11,859 nt of DNA from JAQUVS01 sp964389735 (GTDB lineage: Bacteria > Bacillota_I > Bacilli_A > RF39 > UBA660), in NCBI GenBank assembly GCA_964389735.1, contig CAYMEJ010000028.1:1-11859 (forward strand), given 5' to 3'. Within the stretch, counting starts at the first letter, position 1. Each line of letters opens with the position of its first letter. Below the pieces are notes generated by a model. It did not search any database, was not told where the DNA came from, and was given only the letters and a program-made list of their open reading frames with translations. Positions 1 to 8,300 of this stretch are shown piece after piece. The position numbers and the translations under genes are program-made.

Positions 1-57
1 CTAGAATTTACTAGCGTTCTTTTTTATTGATGTCTACTAAACGGGGTTCACATCACA
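1..57. mobile_element. Possible outer end of an IS3-family insertion sequence (partial, extends left of window)
   Basis: Bases 31-57 read TGTCTACTAAACGGGGTTCA followed by CATCACA. On the other strand this begins TGTG and contains GAACCCCGTTTAGTAGACA. That resembles the terminal inverted repeats of IS3-family (IS150-like) elements, which commonly start with TG and carry a CCCC...AGT.GACA core. The plus strand is open from base 1 to a TGA at 28-30, about the distance from the element end at which the transposase gene stops in such elements, but nine codons are too few to identify. The putative end sits 1 base from the stop codon of the FemAB-like gene. No second inverted repeat or target duplication is visible, because the rest would lie left of the window. 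The call rests on remembered resemblance only. Confidence 0.4.
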
Positions 58-58
58 A

Positions 59-1324
59 TTAATTATCTTTTTTTATTATTCCTTTTATTTTTTTTAAGAA
101 CTTATATATTGAATAGAAGCCTGATACTTTTAATTCAAATTCTCCTATATATTCAATTACATTTCCATCGAATCCTTTTTTGAATTCATATATACCATAA
201 TATCTATTATTTTTATCAAAATCTCCTGTTATTCCATAGAAATTACAATACTTAAATCCTTCTTTATATGCATCTTGAATATGTTTATCATACATAGCAT
301 ATTTAGGTGTAAATGACTTATATTCTTCTAATACTCCACTTGATAATGTTAAATACTCATTACCTGATTTTATTGATAATAGACATCCAATATCTTTTCC
401 ATTAGGATTTTCTTTTTTAAATTTAGTTGCTTTTTCTAATTCTGTTTCATACTTTACAAGTAATTTATCACTTGTTTCTTTTTGATTAGTAAGTTTACTA
501 CCTACTTTATCTATTTTCATTTTTTCTTCAATTACTTTATTATTTTCTTTTTCTTTATTTAATAAATCTAAAGTATGATTATAATATGTTTCTGGATCTA
601 AATAAGAAATATATATAGTCATTAAATTACTCATATTTTTATACATTAATTGATAGTAGTTTAGACTTCTTGAAAAGAAATCTTTTCTTTTTGATGTAAG
701 ATCAAATATTTCTGTCAATGTAGGTAAATCTTCTATTTTACCTTTTCTTACTTGTAATCCTTTTTTATAACATGCTTCTATATTTTTTCTTGTACTTTTA
801 CCAAATCTTTCTTTTTTTTCTTCATATGTATTTTCTATTTTCATTCGATAACACCATCTTGCTTGTAGTGCATCTAAATATAGGTTGAATCCTCTATGTT
901 TATAATTTAATTTCTTTAAATTATTGATTGATTCATCATCTTTTACTTTATCATCATCTAATATATCTCCATCACTTGATCTAGTTCTGTATACAATATT
1001 GGGATCTATTGTTAAGATGAATCCATTTTTTTCTTTTATATATTTTTTTAATTCGTTTGTAAAAAATTCTAATAATTTATAATTATGATAATCTATTATG
1101 AGTCCTCTTGGTGCATAAAAGATTTTTTTATTTAGAATAGTTTTAGTTTCTAATAAAAGAGATGCTGCTACTATTCTTTTATTTTCTTTTATACCTACTA
1201 GATGTACTTTTTGTCCATATTCTTTTTTTAAATTACCTAATTCTATTGTTTGCATAAATGAAGTTTGTTCATTGGTTTTTAAAAAATCATTGTATTCTTC
1301 TTCGTTTAGGACTTCAAATTTCAT
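59..1324 (-). CDS. FemAB-family peptidoglycan bridge aminoacyltransferase (FemX/MurM-like)
   Basis: This 421-residue protein belongs to the FemAB family, which transfers amino acids from aminoacyl-tRNA to the lysine side chain of the lipid II stem peptide, on the cytoplasmic face, to build the interpeptide bridge. Supporting features are the APRG motif at residues 71-74 (the family's YxPRGP-type segment), a charged helical stretch at about 244-304 matching the tRNA-synthetase-like antiparallel coiled-coil insertion, and a C-terminal GNAT half with YGITGDFD (363-370) and GIYEFKKGFDG (377-387). Length is typical for the family and both GNAT halves are present, so it looks intact. The ATG at 1324 is preceded by AGGTGA at 1334-1329, which overlaps the stop of the upstream flippase gene. 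The genes are only 8 bases apart, so translation is probably coupled. Which amino acid is added, and to which position, cannot be told. The 3' end abuts a possible insertion-sequence end. Confidence 0.88.
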   Translation of the reverse strand: MKFEVLNEEEYNDFLKTNEQTSFMQTIELGNLKKEYGQKVHLVGIKENKRIVAASLLLETKTILNKKIFYAPRGLIIDYHNYKLLEFFTNELKKYIKEKNGFILTIDPNIVYRTRSSDGDILDDDKVKDDESINNLKKLNYKHRGFNLYLDALQARWCYRMKIENTYEEKKERFGKSTRKNIEACYKKGLQVRKGKIEDLPTLTEIFDLTSKRKDFFSRSLNYYQLMYKNMSNLMTIYISYLDPETYYNHTLDLLNKEKENNKVIEEKMKIDKVGSKLTNQKETSDKLLVKYETELEKATKFKKENPNGKDIGCLLSIKSGNEYLTLSSGVLEEYKSFTPKYAMYDKHIQDAYKEGFKYCNFYGITGDFDKNNRYYGIYEFKKGFDGNVIEYIGEFELKVSGFYSIYKFLKKIKGIIKKDN

Positions 1325-1332
1325 ATTATCAC

Positions 1333-2970
1333 CTATTTCTTTTTCTTGTTTAATTTTTTTAATAAATTATCTCCAAATATTGATGTAAATGTTTTATTCT
1401 TTATAGTTAAGAATAAGTATGTTACTGCACCTATAATTGCATATAATCCTACTATTAATATATTAATTAGTCTACTCTTTATTGTGAAAGGTATGAATAT
1501 TTTTAATAATAATAGAACTGCTGCCATTATTAATACTGATATTAATATATTTATTAATTTCTTTACAGTTTCTTCATATTTTACTTTGAATTTTTTATTT
1601 AGGAATACTAATGATATACCTGCTGATACAAAATATCCACATATTGTTGCAGTTATTGCACCATAATATGCTGGTAAACCTAATCTATTAAATCCATAGA
1701 TAAATGGAATATTAAATATTATTTTAAATAATAAACCTGATATTAAACTTATAAATACCATTTTATATTCTTTTAATACTTGTACTATTGTAATAGTTGA
1801 AGTAAACATTGTTACTGCAAATGCTACAAATACATAATATTGATATGCTTGTGTACCATAACTTACAGCAGCATTAGCACCATAAAATATAGTCCATACT
1901 GGTTTAGCTAATATACTTAATCCTACAATCATAGGTATTACAATATAGCATAGCATTTGAAGTGTTTTATTTATTTTTCTTCTTACATCTACCATATCAT
2001 TATTAACAAAACTACTAGTTAAATTAGGTATTAAACTTACCATTACACCTGTAGTAATTGCAATTACTATCATATTTAATTTTAATCCCCATGTAGATAT
2101 TACACTCATTATTGATTCAGCAAAGGCTGTTTTATATTCTAATCCATTTACTAATGTTTTAACTAAAGTTATTATATCAACTGAATTATATAATGATTTA
2201 AATACATCTATCATAATAAATGGTAAAGCATAGAAGATAATTTTTTTAAATATTTCTTTATCTGTTATGATTGGTTCTTCAATACTCTTAGATTTTTTTT
2301 GTAATTCCGTTTTATTCTTTATAACCTTTCTAAATAAATAGAAATAAGAAATGAGTGCTCCTGCTGTTGCAGCAAATACAGATACACCTACTGTAGTTTT
2401 TAAAGATAATTTAAATACTTTTAGAGATAAGAAACTACCTGCAACTATTATAACTACTCTTACAATTTGTTCTAGTACTTGGGATATAGAAGTTGGAGTA
2501 ATATATTTATGACCTTGTAAATATCCCCTATATATACTTAATATTGGTACTACTAATATAGCAGTAGAAATAACTCTTATTACAAATGTAACATCTTCTG
2601 GAGAATTACCTCCTGTTACATTGCCTATTATTAGATGTGATATAGCTGGGGCAAATATAAATAGAATTAAGAAACATAATATACCCATTGTATTAAGAGT
2701 TTTCTTACCTATTTTAAATGCTCTTTCTTTTGCACTATAATATCCTAATGTATTATATTCACTTATTATTTTACTTATTGCTAGTGGTATACCAGCTGAA
2801 GATATTCCTAAGAATAATGAATATATATTATATGCATATCCATATAGTGCTCCACCTTTTGAACCTATTATGGCATAAAAGGGTATTACATAAATTATTC
2901 CTAATATCTTACTTAATACAATCCCCATAGTTGCAATAAAAGCACCTTGCATAAATGTATTTTTTTTCAT
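1333..2970 (-). CDS. murJ: MurJ/YtgP-like lipid II flippase (MOP superfamily, polysaccharide biosynthesis type)
   Basis: This 545-residue polytopic membrane protein has roughly 14 hydrophobic segments. They start at residues 8-36 and end with a helix at about 503-522 and a lysine-rich cytoplasmic tail. It fits the MOP-superfamily exporters of the YtgP/SpoVB/MurJ group, and its size matches Bacillus YtgP (about 540 residues) better than SpoVB. The segment at 147-172, with YRGYLQGHKYITPTSISQ followed by EQ and R, is the conserved signature of this group. The expected role is flipping the peptidoglycan precursor lipid II across the cytoplasmic membrane. Position directly upstream of a FemAB bridge enzyme agrees with this, although SpoVB-like or other polysaccharide flippases cannot be excluded. 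The ATG at 2970 is chosen because AGGA (2983-2980) lies 9 bases before it and a promoter lies just upstream. The stop is TAG. Confidence 0.85.
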   Translation of the reverse strand: MKKNTFMQGAFIATMGIVLSKILGIIYVIPFYAIIGSKGGALYGYAYNIYSLFLGISSAGIPLAISKIISEYNTLGYYSAKERAFKIGKKTLNTMGILCFLILFIFAPAISHLIIGNVTGGNSPEDVTFVIRVISTAILVVPILSIYRGYLQGHKYITPTSISQVLEQIVRVVIIVAGSFLSLKVFKLSLKTTVGVSVFAATAGALISYFYLFRKVIKNKTELQKKSKSIEEPIITDKEIFKKIIFYALPFIMIDVFKSLYNSVDIITLVKTLVNGLEYKTAFAESIMSVISTWGLKLNMIVIAITTGVMVSLIPNLTSSFVNNDMVDVRRKINKTLQMLCYIVIPMIVGLSILAKPVWTIFYGANAAVSYGTQAYQYYVFVAFAVTMFTSTITIVQVLKEYKMVFISLISGLLFKIIFNIPFIYGFNRLGLPAYYGAITATICGYFVSAGISLVFLNKKFKVKYEETVKKLINILISVLIMAAVLLLLKIFIPFTIKSRLINILIVGLYAIIGAVTYLFLTIKNKTFTSIFGDNLLKKLNKKKK

Positions 2971-2992
2971 GTAATCACATCCTACTTAATAT

Positions 2993-3021
2993 ATTTTATC
3001 ACATTTAGGCTCTTTTGACAT
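2993..3021 (-). promoter_or_regulatory. Candidate sigma-A promoter for the murJ-femX-like unit
   Basis: Reading the minus strand, a -35 box ATGTCA (3021-3016, four of six matches to TTGACA) is followed after 17 bases by an extended -10, TG-A-TAAAAT (3001-2993). Transcription would start near 2986, leaving a short leader with the AGGA ribosome binding site at 2983-2980 and the ATG at 2970. It lies immediately after the U-tract of the terminator of the preceding gene, which supports a new transcription unit here. The match is by eye in AT-rich DNA. Confidence 0.6.
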
Positions 3022-3042
3022 AAAAAAAGAGCATTAGCTCTT
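3022..3042 (-). terminator. Rho-independent terminator overlapping the stop codon of the small FxLYD-like gene
   Basis: On the minus strand AAGAGC (3042-3037), loop TAAT (3036-3033) and GCTCTT (3032-3027) form a 6-bp stem followed by a run of Ts to 3022. The first two stem bases are the last two bases of the TAA stop codon at 3043-3041, so the hairpin begins inside the stop. It would end the transcript covering the surface-protein gene and the two small membrane-protein genes. The stem is short, but its position and T-run are as expected. Confidence 0.75.
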
Positions 3043-3451
3043 ATTTATTTATAATATATTTAAGTTTTGTGGCATTAGTTACATCCATATCAACACTTGC
3101 TGTTATTGTTTTTTTAACACCTGGTTGTAATGTTTCACCTACATAACCTATTAGAGTAGCAATAGTTTTATCTTTGTCATCTTTGAATGTTAATGATATG
3201 TTCAATAATTTATAATCATTCTTATTCATATTTGTTATATCTGCTGTATATGTAGTTAGTTTATTTTCATAGTTAATTTCTACATTTGTAACTGATACAT
3301 TATCAATTACTACATCAGATAATATATTATCACTTATTATTTCTGGATTTGCTTTTGTATTATCAGTTTTTATTAATGTAAATGCTAATACACCTAATGA
3401 AATAATTGCTATTATTATTAATATCCATTCTCTTTTATATAATTTTCTCAT
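3041..3451 (-). CDS. Small membrane-anchored protein with FxLYD-like extracellular domain
   Basis: This 136-residue protein has a positively charged start (MRKLYKREW), one transmembrane helix at about residues 8-27, and the remainder predicted outside. Residues about 50-136 form alternating beta strands with the pattern 'ITNMNKNDYKLLNISLTF...LQPGVKKTI', which resembles FxLYD-type Ig-like domains (strand, N-x-S/N turn, strand, then a PG-turn strand). It has no cysteines, no lipobox and no catalytic motif. AGGAG (3463-3459) lies 7 bases before the ATG at 3451. It follows the previous gene by only 24 bases and ends in a terminator, so it is the last gene of the unit. The family assignment is from pattern only and the function is unknown. 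It may be a diverged relative of its upstream neighbour, which has the same topology. Confidence 0.75.
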   Translation of the reverse strand: MRKLYKREWILIIIAIISLGVLAFTLIKTDNTKANPEIISDNILSDVVIDNVSVTNVEINYENKLTTYTADITNMNKNDYKLLNISLTFKDDKDKTIATLIGYVGETLQPGVKKTITASVDMDVTNATKLKYIINK

Positions 3452-3475
3452 ACTACCACTCCTATTTAAATCACA

Positions 3476-4278
3476 CTATTTAACGTATTCTACAATTGTT
3501 TTATAAGTACAATCTGTATAATCACCTAATATTTCTATTTTAAATGATTTTTTCTTTGATTTTTTTAAATCCTTTATTTGTTTAGATGCACTACCTACTA
3601 CTGAATCAGCTTTATAGAATTTAACATTAATTACGATATCTGAGTATTTACTGCTAACATTTTTTACTTCTCCAGTTATTATTGATTTTGCAGATGTAGT
3701 TTTTACTTTTACATCTGTAAATTCGTATTGTTTTTGGATTTTACTACTAGCTTTAGTCATACTGTTATTTTCTGAACTAACTTTTTCTATAGTTTTACTA
3801 TTATTATTTTCTTCAATAATAGTATTATCTCCATCTTTGTAGATTTTTTTACCATCATATGTTGGATTGTCTTTATCAATCGTACTTTCTCTTTTTACTT
3901 CTTTTTCTTCTTTATTAAAGAACACAAAATATGTAGTAGTAGATGCAGCAGCAAGTATTACTGCTGCTCCTACTATNNNNNNNNNNNNNNNNNNNNNNNN
4001 NNNNNNNNNNNNNNNNNNNNNNNNNNNNNNNNNNNNNNNNNNNNNNNNNNNNNNNNNNNNNNNNNNNNNNNNNNNNACACAAAATATGTAGTAGTAGATG
4101 CAGCAGCAAGTATTACTGCTGCTCCTACTATTATAAGAACTTTTTTATTTTTATTAATGAAAGTTTTAATATCTTTCTTTTCTTCTTTTACTACTATTGG
4201 TTTTGGTTGTTCTTTTTTCTTAGTTGTAGTAACTTTTTTAGTATTTTTATTTGTTTGTTTACGTTCTTTCTTTTCCAT
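3476..4278 (-). CDS. Bitopic membrane protein with C-terminal FxLYD-like domain (interrupted by a probably false assembly gap)
   Basis: As given, the frame is broken by 100 Ns (3977-4076). The 55 bases either side of the Ns are identical. Removing one copy plus the Ns (155 bases) turns the 803-base span into 648 bases, an exact in-frame gene of 215 residues. The reconstructed protein has a Lys/Thr/Gln-rich cytoplasmic N-terminus (1-46), a transmembrane helix at about 47-69 (LIIVGAAVILAAA...YFVFF), a charged Ser/Asn/Lys linker (about 70-130), and an FxLYD-like beta domain from YEFTDV (133) to the end. That domain includes GEVKNVSSKYSDIVINVKFY. AAAGGAG (4292-4286) lies 7 bases before the ATG at 4278. 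The gap after the giant surface-protein gene is only 37 bases, so the two are probably co-transcribed. The function is unknown; a role alongside that surface protein is inference. The apparent GTG start at 3925 is an artefact of the gap. Confidence 0.8.
3922..3976. repeat. 55-bp direct repeat, left copy, abutting the N gap (assembly overlap)
   Basis: These 55 bases are identical to 4077-4131. This copy ends exactly at the last base before the Ns and the other begins exactly at the first base after them. That is the signature of two contigs ending in the same k-mer that were scaffolded without merging, rather than of a biological repeat. The sequence encodes the transmembrane helix of the FxLYD-like protein. 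Confidence 0.95.
3977..4076. other. Assembly gap of 100 Ns, probably spurious
   Basis: There are exactly 100 undetermined bases, the conventional placeholder for a gap of unknown size. Identical 55-base flanks suggest the true gap is negative (an overlap of 55) and that no sequence is missing. Confidence 0.95.
4077..4131. repeat. 55-bp direct repeat, right copy, abutting the N gap (assembly overlap)
   Basis: This is identical to 3922-3976 over its whole length and starts at the first determined base after the gap. The identity stops at 4131, where the left copy meets the Ns. It should be merged with the left copy when the locus is reconstructed. Confidence 0.95.
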
Positions 4279-4315
4279 GTGATTTCTCCTTTGGTTTATT
4301 TTAACATATTATTTA

Positions 4316-5380
4316 TTAATTTGCTACGAATGTTCCAGTAGATATAGATCCTATTGTGATTGAACCAGTTCCACCGGCTCCACCTAATCCAAAACTTCTA
4401 CCTGTTACTCCACCACCGGCAGCAGTGATAGCACCACTACTTTCATAAGATTCATTATAGAAGATATTGATTGATCCGCCACCAGATGATCCAGCTCCAT
4501 AATATCCTTCGCCTCTTTGACCACCGTTTGAACCATTTGAACTAATACTTCCAGTATTATTAATATTATTACCATAAATTATTAGTAGTCCACCAGTTCC
4601 ATTTGTTCCATTATAACCATTTCTTCCTCCTGCACCAGCTGGATTTCCTGCTCCGCCGGCTCCATTTGATGTATAGGTATTACCACCTGCTCCACCATTT
4701 GGTAAACCAGATTGTGCTGATCCTCTATCACCTGGTGCACTACCTCCACCAGTTCCTCCTGAGTATGACGTTCCTGCTGAACCTGCACCTGAAGTTGATA
4801 CGCATCCTGCTCCGCCGGCTCCTCCACCAGCTGTTGATCTTTTTGTTCCATTTGCTCCATATGCACCATTTACATCTGAACAGTTTCCGCCTCTTCCACT
4901 GGCACCACCGGCTCCACCTGTTGCTGGTACAAATTCATATGTATCATCTGCATTTTTAAACAAGTAAACATTTTGTCCTACTGCTCTTGCACCTCTTGCA
5001 GTCATTGATATTGTTCCGTTATTAGTAAGTGTTCCTGTTGTATATAAGAATAAGCCTTTTGTTCCACCATAAATTGTATTATAAGTTGTAACTTTAACAC
5101 CTTCACTAATAGTTAAATCACCATTTACTTTTACTATTACCATTCTTTCTGCATTTCTTGAGGATGATGCAACATCATTAACTGTTCCAAATGTTTTATT
5201 TGTATTCCATATTTGATTACCATCATATAAATAGAATCTGATTTTGTACTCTTCACCATTTACTATGGCAGTAAATCTTGTTGTTTTTTTAGTAGAAATT
5301 ACATTAATATTTTTTACAAGTTCTTCTAAGCTATTACTTGTTATTGTTCCAACAACATTTAATTTTATATCTTCAAGCGG
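4316..5380 (-). other. C-terminal non-GLUG and glycine-rich domain of the giant surface protein
   Basis: The first part (about 5380-4930) is a beta-rich segment with IVNGEEYKIRFYLYDG, then GDLTISEGVKVTTYNTIYGG, TLTNNGTISMTARGARA and VGQNVYLFKN. As I recall, similar wording occurs in glycine-rich tail or surface proteins of gut bacteria and their phages; this is not a search result. The second part (about 4925-4330) is very rich in Gly, Ala, Ser, Asn and Thr (GGAGGASGRGG, GGTGGGSAPG). It contains two cysteines about 30 residues apart (GGNCSD and GAGCVS) and intervening beta strands (GLLIIYGNNI, GSINIFYNES). The gene ends in GSISTGTFVAN with no LPXTG motif, basic tail or hydrophobic helix. Local GC rises because of the GGN codons. 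Confidence 0.75.
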
Positions 5381-8300
5381 AATATTCATATTTTTTAAGT
5401 ATGGATAAGTTGTTCCTGTTTCCATATCCCATGTTCCAATAAAATCAAATCCATTGTATATTTCTGATCCAGTACTTGCTGATTCACCATCCAGTGCAAT
5501 ACCTAAAGACGTATTACTAGTGTTTGCTGCTTCTGGATAAAAATATGAATTTGTTGATACTGAGTTTGCTGATGCAGCCACCATTCCACCTATTACACCA
5601 GTTGAATTTATTTCACTTACTGTATACGAATTTTCTATATTAGTATTACTTGCATTACCTATTAATCCTCCAATATAATTACTACCAGTTATTATTCCTG
5701 TTGAATATGTATTAATTATATTTAAATTATTAGAATTTCCTACTAATCCTCCAATATTATTGGAAGACGAAGTAATATTTCCCGTTGCATATGATTTGCT
5801 TATAGTTATTAACTCAGCTGTTGTTGAATTAATATAACCAATTAATCCTCCAACATTATTAGAAGTTGAAGTTACATTTCCTGTTGAATATGAACTTCCA
5901 ATTAAATTAGAGCCAGTTGATTGATTGTAAACATATCCAATCAATCCTCCTGTTTGTGCTATACCATTTATTGTTGCTGTTGATGAACAATTCGTTACCA
6001 TTAAATTATTACTAGAATTATTGTTAGTGTAACCGATTAGTCCTCCAATATTATTTGCTGTACCTTTTACTACTCCTGTTACATTAACATTTGATATTGT
6101 ATTTCCATCAATTGCAGTTCCAATTAATCCTCCAACATCAGAAGTACCACTAATATTAACATTTGTTAATGTTAAATCTTTTATTGTTGCTTCTTTTGTT
6201 GCTGCAAATAATCCTGTGTCGCTAAATACACTATTGATTGTTAAATTATTTATTGTATGATTATTACCATTTAATGTTCCTGTAAATGGTGTTGTAGAAT
6301 CCCCTATAGGTACGAAATTGTACTCTATAGGTGCCTCAATATCATTATCTAATACATAATTTTTATCTAATTCTGCACTTATACTTTGTAAATCTATTAT
6401 AGTTTTTACAACATATGGATTTTCAGTTGTACCTGTACCTTCCATATTTGAATAATTCAATGTTGTAGATTCTACTGAAGTTGGTTTTGGCATATTTCTT
6501 AAGTATGCAAAAGTTTGTCCTTCTTCAATAGTCCATACTGTATCAAAATCCCAATCAGTGTAACTTGTATATTCTGATAACATTTTTACAACTCTAACAT
6601 TTATTCCAAGTGCTGTTTTTATTGTTCTAGTTGTTTCACTAGTAAAGTATGAGTTATATGCATTTGAACTTACTGAGGCTCCTACTAAACTACCTATATT
6701 TGCACCTGTACTTACTAGTTTTCCTGTTGTATATGCATTCATTATTGTTGAATATGTTGAATATCCAATGAATGATGATGCATAATTTGTTCCAGTTGTT
6801 TCACCAGTAGAGAAACTATCTGTAATTACATTGTATGTTGCTTGTCCAATGTAACCACCTACATAGGTAGGTCCTGTTACTGTTCCTGTTGCGTATGTCT
6901 TATCAATTGTAGTAGTTGAACCAGTTACTGCTTGGGCTAATCCAATGAATCCTCCTACATAGTTACCTGTTCCTGTTACATTTCCTGTTGCGTAACACTT
7001 AGATATTGCATTAGATCCTTTTGCAACTTGATAATTGTATCCTACTAAACCACCAATATGAGTAGTTCCTTCAACATTTCCTGTTGCATATGAGTCTATT
7101 AATGTTACAGATCCAGTCATCTTATTGTAAATATATCCGATTAATCCTCCAACTTCACTTGTACCTTTTACAATACCTTCAGCTGAATTTTCTTCCATAT
7201 TTATTGTTCCTGTTGAATTGTTATATGCTATTGCTATTAATCCACCTATTTGATTTGCTGTACTAGTGATATTTCCTGTTGCTGATGATTCTGAAACTTC
7301 TATAGTTCCTGTTGCGTTGTTATATAAGTATCCTACTAATCCTGCTGAACTAACTTTTCCGTTTGCAGTTCCTGTTGTATGAACATTTTGTACTATCATG
7401 TTACCTGTTGCACTATTACTTAATTGTCCTACTGCTCCAGCTACATCGTTTGCAGTTCCTGTTACATTTACTGAACTGTTTGAATTAATTACTTTTACAA
7501 TACCATTTTTAACATTTAGTGCATATCCAACGATACCACCTATTTGATTAGCTCCTGATACTGTACCAGATGTTGTTACATTATCTATTGTAATAATACC
7601 ATCAACTAAATTATGAGTGTATCCTACTAATCCTCCTACATATGATCCTGTTGAAGTTACATTTGCAGTTACATTTGTATCTTTTATTGTAATATCTCCC
7701 TCAGCATCTCTATAAGCATAACCTATAAGACCACCTGTTTGGTTACCTTTACCTGTTACGGTTACATTAGATGTTCCGCCTGTTATATTAGCTGTTCCAT
7801 ATAATGTACCAATTAATCCACCTGTTTCAGTTCCGTTACCAACAATTGTACCATTAACACCTACATTAGTAATAGTTGTATTACCTGATGCATATCCGAT
7901 TAATCCACCAGTTCTTAGACTACCATTAATATCTACATTTGTTAGAGTTAAGTCTTTTATTGTAGCATCTTTAGTTGCTCCAAATAATCCACCATATAAC
8001 AATGTATTATTTATTTTAACATTATTAATTGTAAATCCGTTACCATTAAATGTTCCTGTAAATGGTGCTGATAATTCACTAAGTGTTTCTATTGTTTCAC
8101 CTTCAGGTATTTCTATATCATTCATTAATATGTAATTATCATTTAAACCATGTCTAACATTGATTAATTGTTCATATGTAGTTATTTGATATGGATCTTC
8201 TACTGTACCTAATCCGTCATATGTTATATATGAATAATTTGATAGGTTTGTCTTATCTGATTTTGGTAAACCTTTTAAGTATGCTAATGTTGTACCTTCT

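Noticed and set aside
3476..3925. Separate 149-residue gene with GTG start
   Set aside because: The GTG is the valine codon at the end of the transmembrane helix; the gene continues through the false gap to the ATG at 4278 with a good ribosome binding site.
3922..4131. True tandem duplication or attachment-site repeat around the gap
   Set aside because: Both copies end exactly at the Ns and collapsing them restores the frame; this is better explained as contig overlap.
4298..4306. Extended -10-like TG-T-TAAAAT on the minus strand between the giant gene and the first FxLYD-like gene
   Set aside because: A start about 7 bases on would fall on the ribosome binding site itself, and the -35 position (TAGCAA) is poor. 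It is likely chance in AT-rich DNA within an operon.
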